Assembly: GCA_900539325.1 (NCBI GenBank)
Contig: UQCC01000013.1
Coordinates: 1-47,646 of the forward strand
Direction: 5' to 3'
DNA length: 47,646 bases
Source of the DNA: an uncultured Eubacterium sp.
GTDB taxonomy: Bacteria > Bacillota > Clostridia > Oscillospirales > Acutalibacteraceae
Shown: piece by piece, positions 31,379-40,208 of the stretch
Layout of the letters: each line of letters opens with the position of its first letter
Position numbering within the stretch: the first letter of the stretch is position 1
Made by a program: the position numbers and the translations under genes
Notes under the pieces: generated by a model
What the model was told of the DNA's origin: nothing
Database searches by the model: none
What the model saw: only the letters and a program-made list of their open reading frames with translations

Positions 31379-32776
31379 TTATTCCGACTCAACAAGCTTT
31401 GTGAGGACTCGTTTTGCAACAGGTCCTGCTGTTTGTGAGCCTGAATTTCCGTTTTCTATTGCAACAACAAAGGCATACGGGTGCTCGCTGTCATCCATAA
31501 AGCCGACAAACCACGCAATGTTGTGACTTTCGTCGCTGTCTATCTGTGCCGTGCCCGATTTTGCACAGAGATTAAGCCCTTTATATCTGCTTTCGCCATA
31601 ATGATTTGTGACATTATAACGCATCATTTCCTTGAGTTTTGCCGCAACATCGGAATTCATCATTGAAAGTTGATTGCTCGGCAGTGTAAAGTCAAGTGCC
31701 TTGCCTGCCTGATTTGCAAGAGAATCAACAATATTGAACGAAACCGCATTGCCGCCGTTGGCAACAGCCGCCACGATACGAAGCATGGTTATCGGTGCAA
31801 TTCGGGTGTTACCCTGACCTATGCCTGTCCAACCGAGAGCATCAACGCCGAGTTTGATTTTGTCGGTTGCGTCAAAATATCCTGCGTAAGAATCAATAGT
31901 TCCGCTGACTGTTACGGCAGAGCCGATGCCGAGTTCCTTTGCGGTGGTTGCAAGTTTTTCCTGACCGAGTTCAATGGCAATTTGGGCAAAAGCGGAGTTG
32001 CACGACTTTGCAAGTGCGTCCTTAAAATTGATGTGCTTGCCGTGATTTGCGTTGCACTTGATTGCCACGCCGCTTTCGGGTTGATATTCGCCGTCGCACA
32101 CCCATTCTCTCGAATAAATATCGGGAATGTTTTCGATTGCACAAATTGCTGTGACAAGTTTAAAGGTTGAGCCGGGAACATAGTGAGCATCCAAAAGACG
32201 GTTGATGTAAACACCCTCGTATCTTTCACTTGTCAGGAGGTTGTCGGGAACATCCTCAACATCATATGACGGTGACGAAACAGAGCAAACAATATCGCCC
32301 GTTTTGTAATTTACAATGCCCACGGTGCCCTTTCTGCCGTCAAGCGCCTTATACGCTTCATCGCAAATATCACGGTCAATCGTGAGTTTGAGGTCGTTAC
32401 CCTTACCGTATTTTTGAATATTATGCACGCCGAAGAGCAAGCTGTATCCCGTGAGCCTTGCGGAATAAACAGACTGAACGCCTGTTGAAATAAAGTTCTT
32501 TGGGTCGCCGACAACATGGAGCGTTGACTTTCGGGTTGTGGCAGAATCGGAATAAACACGGTCGCCGTCCTTGGTTTCGGCAAGAACATCGCCGTCCTTG
32601 TCATAAATCGTGCCTGCACCGATGAGTTCGCCGTTGCTGTAAACATGGTGGTTAAAGCGTTTCATAACCCAAGTGTCGCCGTTTTGCACAAGCGAAACAG
32701 TCATAAAAACAAGACCGACAACGAACGCAAGCGACATAATCCAGAGGAAAATTCCTCGTTTGGTAATCATTTTCAT
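31379..32776 (-). CDS. Penicillin-binding protein (class B transpeptidase)
   Basis: The 465-residue protein has an N-terminal membrane anchor (GIFLWIMSLAFVVGLVFMTV) and a transpeptidase domain with the three catalytic motifs: S-x-x-K in PGSTFKLVTA, S-x-N as SCN in LAKSCNSAFAQ and KSG in CAKSGTAQID. It is shorter than typical PBP2/FtsI and resembles PBPA-type enzymes paired with SEDS proteins. It crosslinks peptidoglycan. ATG 32776 overlaps the FtsW/RodA stop codon (ATGA), indicating coupled translation with its glycosyltransferase partner. The order FHA-SEDS-PBP recalls actinobacterial and clostridial clusters. Confidence 0.93.
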   Translation of the reverse strand: MKMITKRGIFLWIMSLAFVVGLVFMTVSLVQNGDTWVMKRFNHHVYSNGELIGAGTIYDKDGDVLAETKDGDRVYSDSATTRKSTLHVVGDPKNFISTGVQSVYSARLTGYSLLFGVHNIQKYGKGNDLKLTIDRDICDEAYKALDGRKGTVGIVNYKTGDIVCSVSSPSYDVEDVPDNLLTSERYEGVYINRLLDAHYVPGSTFKLVTAICAIENIPDIYSREWVCDGEYQPESGVAIKCNANHGKHINFKDALAKSCNSAFAQIAIELGQEKLATTAKELGIGSAVTVSGTIDSYAGYFDATDKIKLGVDALGWTGIGQGNTRIAPITMLRIVAAVANGGNAVSFNIVDSLANQAGKALDFTLPSNQLSMMNSDVAAKLKEMMRYNVTNHYGESRYKGLNLCAKSGTAQIDSDESHNIAWFVGFMDDSEHPYAFVVAIENGNSGSQTAGPVAKRVLTKLVESE

Positions 32777-34035
32777 TTCTTCTTTGCACCTCCAAGATAA
32801 TTGTAGGTACGGACATCCGAAGCCTTGATAAACGCAAGCACCGCCCAACAGCACATCATACTTGAACCGCCCTGGCTGACGAACGGAAGCGTTACACCTG
32901 TGAGTGGCAAAATATCGGTTATGCCGAAAATGTTAAGTGCGGTTTGGAAAAGCAACATTCCCGCACTTGCAATGGAAGCGATTGAATAAAATGTTGAACG
33001 GGAAGCGATGGAATTCATAAGTGCCGACACCGCAATGCACACGAAAGAGAGCACAAGTGCGATACCGAAAAGATAGCCCCACTCCTCGCAAATTACGCCG
33101 AAAATAAGGTCGTTTGTTGACTCGCCGATATTGCGAATATTGCCGTTGCCGATGCCGAGACCGAGCAGTCCGCCGCTTGCAAGGCCGACAAGCACACGGC
33201 TCTGCTGATAGCCTGTTGAATAGTAGAATTCAGGCTCCATAACATGGCGGTAAACCGCAAATCTATTCTTGATATTGCTACGATATTTGAGCACGATTGC
33301 ACTGCCCATCACAGCCGAAGCAACCGCCAAAACGATGGTTTTGATGTCGCCCGAATTCATAAACGCAATGATGAGAAATGTGACAAAGAAAATCAACGCC
33401 GTGCCGAAGTCCTTGATGATGATGAGTGAGCCGACAACTGCCATTGAGAAGCCGATGAATGCAATGATATTCTTTGAAGTTTGGATTTTTTCAAGCGTTG
33501 CCGAGCCGACAAAAATGAACGCAACCTTGACAAATTCCGACGGTTGAAGCGTTATGCCGCCGATGGTTATCCAATTTCGTGCACCGAGTTTTGGACTTGC
33601 AATTACGAGATTGACAAGCAAAAGCAAAAGTGCACCGATTGCCACATACAAACGCAGTTTCATACATAAATCAACATAGCCGAGCAGGAACATCAAAAAA
33701 ATGAAAATCAAAATTCCTGCCAAAATTATAAAATACTGCTTCAAGGCGGCGTCCGCATTTTTGCTGCCGATGGTTACAAGACCCACTCCCGACAGGAAAA
33801 ACGCAATGATTTCGAGTTCAAAATTTCGTCTGTGAAAAACGGTGTAAAAGAAAATCAAATACACCCATTCCGTTGCAATGAGAAGTGCCAACGCTATCAT
33901 AACTTTTGGTTCAAAAGCGTCACCGCAATTTGCACCCGCAAAGCCTGTTACAAGCTGAAAAAGTGACAGCACAAACAGCAACGCAAAGTTATTGACCGGC
34001 TTTATTCTGACCGGCTTTTTAATTTTATCTTTCAT
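32773..34035 (-). CDS. SEDS glycosyltransferase (FtsW/RodA family)
   Basis: The 420-residue membrane protein has about ten hydrophobic segments and SEDS motifs: GARNWITIGGITLQPSEFVK, IIKDFGTALIFF, LGLGIGNGN, DLIFGVICEEWG and LPFVSQGGSSM. SEDS proteins polymerise lipid II into glycan strands with a class B PBP. ATG 34035 follows GAGAGG of the FHA gene's end and starts before that gene's effective spacing ends, so the two are tightly linked. It overlaps the PBP gene by 4 bp. Whether it serves division, elongation or sporulation is not clear from sequence. Confidence 0.95.
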   Translation of the reverse strand: MKDKIKKPVRIKPVNNFALLFVLSLFQLVTGFAGANCGDAFEPKVMIALALLIATEWVYLIFFYTVFHRRNFELEIIAFFLSGVGLVTIGSKNADAALKQYFIILAGILIFIFLMFLLGYVDLCMKLRLYVAIGALLLLLVNLVIASPKLGARNWITIGGITLQPSEFVKVAFIFVGSATLEKIQTSKNIIAFIGFSMAVVGSLIIIKDFGTALIFFVTFLIIAFMNSGDIKTIVLAVASAVMGSAIVLKYRSNIKNRFAVYRHVMEPEFYYSTGYQQSRVLVGLASGGLLGLGIGNGNIRNIGESTNDLIFGVICEEWGYLFGIALVLSFVCIAVSALMNSIASRSTFYSIASIASAGMLLFQTALNIFGITDILPLTGVTLPFVSQGGSSMMCCWAVLAFIKASDVRTYNYLGGAKKK

Positions 34036-34039
34036 AATC

Positions 34040-34789
34040 TTACCTCTCATAGAAGATGAACACCCTGTCACCAAATGTTATCATATCTTCATCAAAAATA
34101 AGCTGTGACTGTGTCAAAAATCTGCCGTTGAGCTTTGTTCCGTTGTGGCTGTCCAAATCGGAAAGTGCCCAACCTCTTGAAGTTTTGTAAATTCTGGCGT
34201 GGTGCGAACTTACGGTTTGCGACATAATGCGAATATCCGCATCCTCGCCCCTGCCGATGAGTACATCCTGCTTTTTGAGGTAAATCGGCTTTTTTGTTTT
34301 TATATCAACAAGAACGCCGTAAGCAACGGTTTTTGATTTTTCGCCGCTCGGCTGAGCCTCGTTTCTTATCTGCTTTTTGCTGTTTGACGAAAGAGCCTCT
34401 TCACATTCAAATTTAAGCGGAATATTGCCGATTGTGATAATATCGTTGTTTTCAATCACGCAACTGCCGTCAACCTTTTCGCCGTTTACCAAAATGCCGA
34501 TTGCACGGGCGGAAGTGTCGGTTACCACCCAATCCTTGCGTTTTTTGGCAATAACCGCATGAAAACGGGCAACGGTCGGAAGCGGCAAAACAATATCGTT
34601 TGCCTTGCTTTTGCCTATTGAAGTTTCCCAATGAGTGATTTCAACTATATTGCCGTCGTTTTGGTCGATAAGGCGAGCAAGTTTGTGCACTCTCGGACGG
34701 TTGCGAAACAGCGATATAATGCAGGTTGCCAATATAAGAACGGCGGCAACGGGAGCAACATATCGCAAAATCATGATAAGGTAGTCCAT
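34040..34789 (-). CDS. Membrane protein with two FHA domains
   Basis: The 249-residue protein has an N-terminal membrane segment (YVAPVAAVLILATCIISLF) followed by two forkhead-associated domains. The first has IGKSKANDIVLPLPTVARFH, the second IGRGEDADIRIMSQTVSSHH and SDLDSHNGTKLNG. FHA domains bind phosphothreonine, so this protein may tie wall synthesis to a Ser/Thr kinase signal. No kinase gene is in the window. AGAGGT precedes ATG 34789. It heads the FHA-SEDS-PBP operon. Confidence 0.9.
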   Translation of the reverse strand: MDYLIMILRYVAPVAAVLILATCIISLFRNRPRVHKLARLIDQNDGNIVEITHWETSIGKSKANDIVLPLPTVARFHAVIAKKRKDWVVTDTSARAIGILVNGEKVDGSCVIENNDIITIGNIPLKFECEEALSSNSKKQIRNEAQPSGEKSKTVAYGVLVDIKTKKPIYLKKQDVLIGRGEDADIRIMSQTVSSHHARIYKTSRGWALSDLDSHNGTKLNGRFLTQSQLIFDEDMITFGDRVFIFYER

Positions 34790-34830
34790 AAAAGTACCTC
34801 TTTTCGTTTTTACATAATAATACATTTAGA

Positions 34831-34985
34831 CTGTCGATAAAGCTCCTGAAACACGCCGATATATTCAACCGAATTATGCCTCCCATTGTCTCAAGTGGAG
34901 GCAAATGTAGTTATCTTTTGGTGTGGTTCAGAAGCTTTCTCAATAGCCTACAGCGTGCCAAAAAAGCATTTTAGGCAAGCCAATA
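34831..34985 (-). repeat. R3 stem-loop repeat, copy 1
   Basis: On the minus strand CACGCTGTAGGCTATTGAG is followed by AAAGCTTCTGAACCACACC. The latter pairs with GGCGTGTTTCAGGAGCTTT (16 of 19) around an inner GCCTCC/GGAGGC hairpin. The 5' portion matches 47545-47601. It occupies the gap between the FHA operon and galM. It could be a MITE-like repeat or a structured RNA. Confidence 0.55.
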
Positions 34986-35026
34986 CATAATAATTTTATT
35001 AAGTTTTGCCGAAATTGTCAAGTTAC

Positions 35027-35055
35027 TTGAAAATTGTTAACAATTAATCTATAAT
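35027..35055 (+). promoter_or_regulatory. galM promoter
   Basis: TTGAAA (35027-35032) and TATAAT (35050-35055) are separated by 17 bp, containing the palindrome TTGTTAACAA, 33 bp before the ATG. Confidence 0.75.
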
Positions 35056-35088
35056 ATATGTGTATCAAATTTAAGAAAGGGATAAAAA

Positions 35089-36141
35089 ATGGTAGAAAAA
35101 AGCATTTTCGGCACTCTTGCCGACGGAACAGCTATTGACCTTTACAAAATTACAAACAAAAGCGGTGCATTTGTAACACTCCAAACGCTCGGTGCAGGTA
35201 TTCAGTCAATCAATGTGCCCGACAAAAACGGCGTGCTTGCAGATGTTGTGCTCGGTTTTGACAATCCGCAGGATTACACAAATCCCGACCTCGGCTATCA
35301 AGGTTTGGTTGTCGGCAGATGGGCAAACAGAATCAGAGGTGCAAAGTTCACATTTAACGGCAAAGAATACACAACACCGATGAATCAGGGACAGTGGACA
35401 CTCCACGGCGGCGGACGCTTCAGTTTTACTCCGTGGGATGTTGAGGAAACGGGCGAAAACTATGTTGTTTTCAAGCGTTTTTCACCTGACGGAGAGGACG
35501 GCTTCGGCGGCAACTTCACAATGAGAGTTAAGTACACATTCACCGAGGACAACACGCTTCGCCTTGAATACAGCGTACTTTCGGACAAGGACACGGTTGC
35601 AAACCCTACAAACCACGCATATTTTAACCTTTCGGGCAATCCTGACGAAACCGTGGAAACTCACTTCCTCAAAATCAACGCAAACTACTTTACCGAAACC
35701 GATGACGACCAACTTCCGACAGGCGAGCTTGCAGATGTTGAGGGCACAATGATGGATTTCAGAGAGAGCAAGCAAATCGGCAGAGATATTGACAAGCCGT
35801 TCAGAGCAATAATTGACGGAATCGGATACGACAACAATTTCTGCCTTTACAAAAAAGATTTTACACTTCAGGAAGCCGCTGTGCTTGAGCACAAAAAATC
35901 GGGCAGAGTGCTTGAAGTGTACACAGATTTGCCGGGTATTCAGCTTTACTGCGGCGGCTGGCTTGCAAAACAGGGCAATCCGGGCAAGGCAAACGGCAAG
36001 GTAACATACCGCAGAGGTGCGGCACTTGAAACACAGTTTTACCCTGACACCGTGCATTTTCCAGATGTGTTCCCATCACGCTTTGTAAAAGCAAATGAGG
36101 AATTCAAAACAACAACGGAATTCAGATTTTCCGTAAAATAA
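35089..36141 (+). CDS. galM: Aldose 1-epimerase (galactose mutarotase)
   Basis: The 350-residue protein interconverts alpha and beta anomers of glucose or galactose before phosphorylation. Typical GalM features are VVGRWANRIRGAKFTFNGKE, the conserved LHGGGRFSF with a substrate His, NPTNHAYFNLSG with the catalytic His, YDNNFCL and the C-terminal LETQFYPDTVHFPDV with the catalytic Glu. Length matches the family. AAAGGG precedes ATG 35089. It is monocistronic with its own promoter. Confidence 0.97.
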   Translation: MVEKSIFGTLADGTAIDLYKITNKSGAFVTLQTLGAGIQSINVPDKNGVLADVVLGFDNPQDYTNPDLGYQGLVVGRWANRIRGAKFTFNGKEYTTPMNQGQWTLHGGGRFSFTPWDVEETGENYVVFKRFSPDGEDGFGGNFTMRVKYTFTEDNTLRLEYSVLSDKDTVANPTNHAYFNLSGNPDETVETHFLKINANYFTETDDDQLPTGELADVEGTMMDFRESKQIGRDIDKPFRAIIDGIGYDNNFCLYKKDFTLQEAAVLEHKKSGRVLEVYTDLPGIQLYCGGWLAKQGNPGKANGKVTYRRGAALETQFYPDTVHFPDVFPSRFVKANEEFKTTTEFRFSVK

Positions 36142-36234
36142 ACTTTTGCAGTAACAAAAACAATTCTCCCTCATAGTATGAAGTGAAGTAAAGGATAACA
36201 TCCTTATCTTACAATACTGTGAAGGAGAATTTTT

Positions 36235-37041
36235 ATGCCCGACAATCCTATTATTCAAAACTGCAACAGAAAAATAAACGAAGCAGTTTGCATTGACACA
36301 AAGCGAATTTACGATTCGTGCGTAAGCAAGGACTGCTTGGAAGATTTAAGAGTTACATTTTTTGGTGCAAGCCAGCGACTTATTGACGAGGCAACAACCG
36401 TAAAATGCCGCAACTGCGTGATTAAAGCGGTGAGCATTGATGTTGACGAAGTGCCGTTCAATCGAGGATTTTACAGTGCGAATGTGCATTTTTACTTTAT
36501 GCTCTGCTTTGACTGCTATAATGCTCCGTGCTCAACTCCGCAGGTAGCTGTGGGCTACACCGATTTTGAAAAGAAGTGCATACTCTACGGCTCGGAGGGT
36601 GATGTCAAAATCTTTACATCAAATCTTTGCGATGAGAGAACGGACTGCCCCGAAGCACCGCAGTACACAAACCCAACCGCAAAGGTGCAAGCCGTTGACC
36701 CGGTTGTACTTTCAAGCGAGGTTGTGGAAACCTGCAACTGCCCCGTTCCGCTATGCACCTGCTTCCCTCAAAGCATTATGCAAGGCTCAAACGAGGGCGG
36801 AATTCCCGTTGCATCAAGCAGAGCCGTGCTTGTAACTCTCGGACTTTTTTCGATTATTCAAATGGAAAGAGATGTGCAAATGACCATTCCTGCATATGAT
36901 TTTTGTATTCCTGACAGAGAGTGCAACTGCTCAACGCAAGACCCGTGCAGTGCTTTTCAAGGTGTGGAATTCCCTGTGGATGAGTTCTTCCCGCCTGAAA
37001 AACCTGACGGCTGTTGCTGTCCCGGTGTGATTGAAAAGTGA
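36235..37041 (+). CDS. Cysteine-rich conserved clostridial protein
   Basis: The 268-residue protein has no signal peptide or membrane segment and more than 20 cysteines, many in pairs or clusters (CRNCV, CFDCYNAPC, CNCPVPLCTCF, CCCPG). Conserved-looking segments are CIDTKRIYDSCVSKDCLEDL, VPFNRGFYSANVHFYF, LYGSEGDVKIF and IPAYDFCIPDRECNC. I recall similar uncharacterised proteins in many Ruminococcaceae. The architecture suggests a spore-coat or metal-binding role, but that is inference. GAAGGAG lies before ATG 36235 and a perfect terminator follows. Confidence 0.75.
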   Translation: MPDNPIIQNCNRKINEAVCIDTKRIYDSCVSKDCLEDLRVTFFGASQRLIDEATTVKCRNCVIKAVSIDVDEVPFNRGFYSANVHFYFMLCFDCYNAPCSTPQVAVGYTDFEKKCILYGSEGDVKIFTSNLCDERTDCPEAPQYTNPTAKVQAVDPVVLSSEVVETCNCPVPLCTCFPQSIMQGSNEGGIPVASSRAVLVTLGLFSIIQMERDVQMTIPAYDFCIPDRECNCSTQDPCSAFQGVEFPVDEFFPPEKPDGCCCPGVIEK

Positions 37042-37047
37042 ATAAAA

Positions 37048-37077
37048 GCGGACGGAAATTCCGTCCGTTTTTTTATT
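37048..37077 (+). terminator. Terminator after the Cys-rich protein
   Basis: CGGACGGAA and TTCCGTCCG form a perfect stem with a single-base loop region, followed by TTTTTTT. Confidence 0.95.
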
Positions 37078-37100
37078 GTAACGGTGTAAAAGCAAAAACA

Positions 37101-37128
37101 AAGAGGCGAACACAGTTCGCCCCTACAA
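37101..37128. repeat. R2 repeat copy
   Basis: AGAGGCGAACACAGTTCGCC followed by CCTAC is the same hairpin as at 18533 and, in reverse orientation, at 47517. Confidence 0.7.
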
Positions 37129-37203
37129 AATAACAATATAAAATTTATAAATGAGATGATTTTTGCTTTTCTCGGGAGAACGAACATAAATTGATAAATG
37201 GAG

Positions 37204-37256
37204 CTGAATTTCGTTTTCTTGCGAAGGAAGATGTATATAGATACCTCGACTGAGCA
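37204..37256 (+). repeat. R3-type repeat, 53 bp shared with the window's right end
   Basis: The segment from CTGAATTTCGTTTTCTTGCG to ACCTCGACTGAGCA is repeated at 47594-47646 with one difference in 53 bases. It contains no plausible gene. The right-end copy is cut by the window, so the true repeat may be longer. Confidence 0.8.
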
Positions 37257-37264
37257 AAAAACGA

Positions 37265-37296
37265 AAAAGAAAAATGCCTTGAAAATCAAGGCATTT
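37265..37296 (-). terminator. Terminator of the M28 peptidase gene
   Basis: AATGCCTTGA and TCAAGGCATT pair around a short loop and are followed on the minus strand by TTTCTTTTTCG. It lies about 25 bp after the peptidase stop. Confidence 0.85.
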
Positions 37297-37320
37297 TTAT
37301 GGTTCAGCCCATTTAGGGTT

Positions 37321-38562
37321 TTATTGTTTTGCGCCGTTGATGAACATTTCGCATGCCTTAACCGTTGCTGCATAGCAGTTGGCAAGACCTTCGGCGTTCA
37401 TATTGTCGTATGTATCACGACGGGTGTGGTAGTAATCTTCAAGATTATGGTTAAGACCCGTGATACCTGCTGCACGGAAACCTGCCTGTGCAAAAGCAGC
37501 CGAGTCGGTTGCACCGCCGAGTGGCGGAACCCAACCCTTTTTACAAGGAACATCTACTGCCTCGGCAGCTTCCATAAAGAGGTCGGAATAATCCTTATCA
37601 GCTTTAACGGTACCGTTAAGGTCACGGTAGTTAACCATCAAATATTTAGGGTCGTGGATTGTATCGTAAGAGATAATCATAGTCGGGCAATCTTGGAATT
37701 CGCCCTTATGAGCCTCGCACCAAGCCTTTGAACCACGAAGTCCTGCTTCTTCGGAACCTGTGAGGACACAACCGATTTCTGTATCTTCAAGGTCAATACC
37801 CTCGTCCTTGAGTGCTTTCATAACAGCGATGCCCATATAGCAACCCGAAAGGTTATCGTTTGCACCGTCAACTACCCTATGGTAGTTAACCATCCAATAA
37901 AGACCAACAAGCGGAATGAGGAAAATAAGGCCGATAAGGCTTGCCTTAACGATTGGTTCAGAGGCAGGAACATTGCCGAAAACACCGAACTTTACGCATT
38001 TGATGATTGCAATTACAAGATAGTAAACTGCACCTACACCGCAAAGAACAGCGTGTCCCTCAAAGCCGACACCGCCGAATTTGTAGTTCATAGGCCATTC
38101 CCAAGCTGCGTCAGGGTGACCGTTGAAAAGAATTCTTCTTTTTGGTGTGCCGCTTGTGCACTTTTTGATAGCGGTTACATTATGGCCTGTTTTTTCAGGG
38201 AATGCCCAGTCAATGAGTTTGAGATAAAAACCAAACTGTGCAAGCACAATTGCAAGACCTACAACGATGAGAATAATACTCAAAATCGGTGCAAAAAATG
38301 AAAGTGCAATGCCTACGATAACAAATGTGATGGTGAAATAAATCCATCCATAGAATGAGCCCGGATTTTCCTTGAACGGCTCAACATCTGCCTGCTCGCA
38401 GCCACAATCCTTTTGAAGAACCTCTGCCATATATTGACAAGCCTGACGCTCGCCCCTTGAGCCGGGATCTCTTTTATCAAAAGTCTTGATAATATGAGTG
38501 ATTTCGTCAATCATATATTGAGCGGCTTCGTCTTTTTTGTTGATAATTTTTGTTAAATCCAT
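37321..38562 (-). CDS. M28-family metallopeptidase with membrane segments
   Basis: The 413-residue protein has M28 zinc-site motifs: FNGHPDAAWEW, VDGANDNLSGC, LTGSEEAGLRGS, the SYDTIHDPK region and the terminal DYYHTRRDTYD. In addition there are about two hydrophobic segments near residues 80-115 (YFTITFVIVGIALSFFAPIL) and two near 175-230. These are unusual for soluble M28 aminopeptidases. They suggest a membrane-bound peptidase with the active site split by a membrane hairpin. Substrate is unknown. It has its own promoter and terminator. Confidence 0.85.
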   Translation of the reverse strand: MDLTKIINKKDEAAQYMIDEITHIIKTFDKRDPGSRGERQACQYMAEVLQKDCGCEQADVEPFKENPGSFYGWIYFTITFVIVGIALSFFAPILSIILIVVGLAIVLAQFGFYLKLIDWAFPEKTGHNVTAIKKCTSGTPKRRILFNGHPDAAWEWPMNYKFGGVGFEGHAVLCGVGAVYYLVIAIIKCVKFGVFGNVPASEPIVKASLIGLIFLIPLVGLYWMVNYHRVVDGANDNLSGCYMGIAVMKALKDEGIDLEDTEIGCVLTGSEEAGLRGSKAWCEAHKGEFQDCPTMIISYDTIHDPKYLMVNYRDLNGTVKADKDYSDLFMEAAEAVDVPCKKGWVPPLGGATDSAAFAQAGFRAAGITGLNHNLEDYYHTRRDTYDNMNAEGLANCYAATVKACEMFINGAKQ

Positions 38563-38596
38563 AAAAAGACCTCCAAAATGAAAAATTTATACATTC

Positions 38597-38625
38597 AGTT
38601 TATCACAATTATACAAAAGTTGCAA
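38597..38625 (-). promoter_or_regulatory. Promoter of the M28 peptidase
   Basis: On the minus strand TTGCAA (38620-38625) and TAAACT (38597-38602) are 17 bp apart, 35 bp before ATG 38562. Confidence 0.7.
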
Positions 38626-38710
38626 TAAGTTAGAACGAATAAAAATAAATTTGTTAAAATAGTTGTTGAAATAATAATATCCTCCTCTGCAAAGAGGTTT
38701 TTAATTCCTA

Positions 38711-38739
38711 TTGACAAAGTGGGGATTGACTAATATAAT
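38711..38739 (+). promoter_or_regulatory. metF operon promoter
   Basis: TTGACA (38711-38716) and TATAAT (38734-38739) are separated by 17 bp, 47 bp before metF. A small hairpin CCTCT/AGAGG with a T run lies just upstream (38685-38704). The short leader leaves no room for a B12 or SAM riboswitch. Confidence 0.85.
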
Positions 38740-38785
38740 ATAAAATTAGATTTATATACATATTAATATATATGAGGGACAGAAT

Positions 38786-39655
38786 ATGAAAATCAGCGAA
38801 ATACTCAAAAACAACAAGGTGACGGTATCGTTTGAAGTTTTTCCGCCAAAACAGTGGGACAAGCTTGAAAACACAAAAAATACCGTAAAAGAAATGTGCA
38901 AATACAATCCGTCATTTATGTCTGTAACCTACGGTGCGGCAGGCACAACATCGGGATTTACAACAGAAATTGCGAACGAGATAAAAAAATGCGGCGTATC
39001 TCCGCTTTCGCATCTCACTTGCCTTACTTCTACAAGGAACAAAATCCATCAGGTTGTCGGCGAGCTTGAAGAAAACGGAATTGAAAACATTCTTGCACTT
39101 CGTGGCGACATTCCGCAGGGATTTGAATTTACGGACAAGCAGTATTTCAGAAACGCATACCAGCTTGTAAACGAAATCAAAAGCATTAATCCAAACATCT
39201 GCATAGGCGGTGCGTGCTATCCTGAAACACATCCGGAGAGCAAAAACAGAGTTGAGGACATTGCCCGACTCAAAGAAAAGGTTGACTGCGGCGTTGAATT
39301 TTTGACAACACAGATGTTTTTTGACAACGAAAAATTCTTCAACTTTTACGAAATGTGCCAAATCAAAGGCATAAATGTGCCGATTATCGCAGGAATTATG
39401 CCGATTACAAACGCAAATCAAATCAAGCGAAGCATTGAGCTTTCAAACTCAAGCGTGCCGCCAAAGTTCTTCAGAATTATGGACCGCTTCGGCGATGACC
39501 CTGACAAGATGAAGCAGGCAGGCATTATCTATGCCACCGAGCAAATCATTGACCTTATGGCAAACGGCTTCAACAACATTCACATTTACACAATGAACAA
39601 GCCTGATGTTGCGGCGGCAATTATGGGCGGACTTTCTAACATCATCAATGAATAA
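38786..39655 (+). CDS. metF: Methylenetetrahydrofolate reductase
   Basis: The 289-residue MetF reduces 5,10-methylene-THF to 5-methyl-THF, the methyl donor for methionine synthase. Family motifs include VSFEVFPPK with the catalytic Glu, SVTYGAAGTT, LTCLTSTRN, LALRGDIPQG, CIGGACYPETHPES and FLTTQMFFDN. GAGGGAC lies just before ATG 38786. The next gene starts within its last codons, so translation is coupled with the methionine synthase activation protein. Clostridial MetF may use ferredoxin or a partner subunit; no metV gene is seen here. Confidence 0.97.
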   Translation: MKISEILKNNKVTVSFEVFPPKQWDKLENTKNTVKEMCKYNPSFMSVTYGAAGTTSGFTTEIANEIKKCGVSPLSHLTCLTSTRNKIHQVVGELEENGIENILALRGDIPQGFEFTDKQYFRNAYQLVNEIKSINPNICIGGACYPETHPESKNRVEDIARLKEKVDCGVEFLTTQMFFDNEKFFNFYEMCQIKGINVPIIAGIMPITNANQIKRSIELSNSSVPPKFFRIMDRFGDDPDKMKQAGIIYATEQIIDLMANGFNNIHIYTMNKPDVAAAIMGGLSNIINE

Positions 39656-40208
39656 AGCAGACATTTTAAGATATATGCGAACCTCGTCAAAAACCGACGA
39701 CCCGCAGATTTTGGCACTTGTTGACAAGGCGATAGACATCATCAATTCATCTGTAACACCGAAAACGCTGTACAGGATTTTTGACTGCAAAGTGACGGAA
39801 AACTCGTTAATTATCGGCGATACGGAATTTTTCAGCACCCGACTTGCAGAGAACCTAAAAGGCTGTACAAGGGTGGTTGTGTTTGGTGCAACACTCGGCA
39901 CGGAATGTGACAGGCAGATAAAAATCGCAACGGCAACGGATGTGGCACTTGCAATGGCGTTGCAGGCAACCTCGGCGGACAAAATCGAGGAGGTTTGCGA
40001 CAGTCTTGAACAGGAAATAATCAAAGAGCACAACATAAAATTGCGACAGAGATACTCCCCGGGTTACTTTGACCTTGACATAAAGGAGCAAAAAAAATTC
40101 TTTTCTCTGCTTGAACTGCAAAAACGAATAGGCTTGACGCTCACGGACACATACGAAATGTTGCCGACAAAGAGCGTTACGGCATTTATAGGAATTGACG
40201 AATTATGA
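39648..40208 (+). CDS. Stand-alone methionine synthase activation domain protein
   Basis: The 186-residue protein corresponds to the C-terminal SAM-binding reactivation domain normally fused to MetH. Recognisable parts are VVVFGATLGTECDRQI, VALAMALQATSADKIEEVCD, RQRYSPGYFDLDIKEQKKFF and TDTYEMLPTKSVTAFIG. The R-x-S-P-G-Y segment binds SAM in MetH. It would remethylate inactive cob(II)alamin on the separately encoded MetH. ATG 39648 overlaps the metF stop by 8 bp, and its stop overlaps the metH start by 4 bp, strong support for joint function. Confidence 0.93.
   Translation: MNKADILRYMRTSSKTDDPQILALVDKAIDIINSSVTPKTLYRIFDCKVTENSLIIGDTEFFSTRLAENLKGCTRVVVFGATLGTECDRQIKIATATDVALAMALQATSADKIEEVCDSLEQEIIKEHNIKLRQRYSPGYFDLDIKEQKKFFSLLELQKRIGLTLTDTYEMLPTKSVTAFIGIDEL

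Noticed and set aside
38590..38785. Cobalamin or SAM riboswitch before metF
   Set aside because: The promoter lies only 47 bp from the ATG, leaving no room for either aptamer, and no B12-box sequence is seen.
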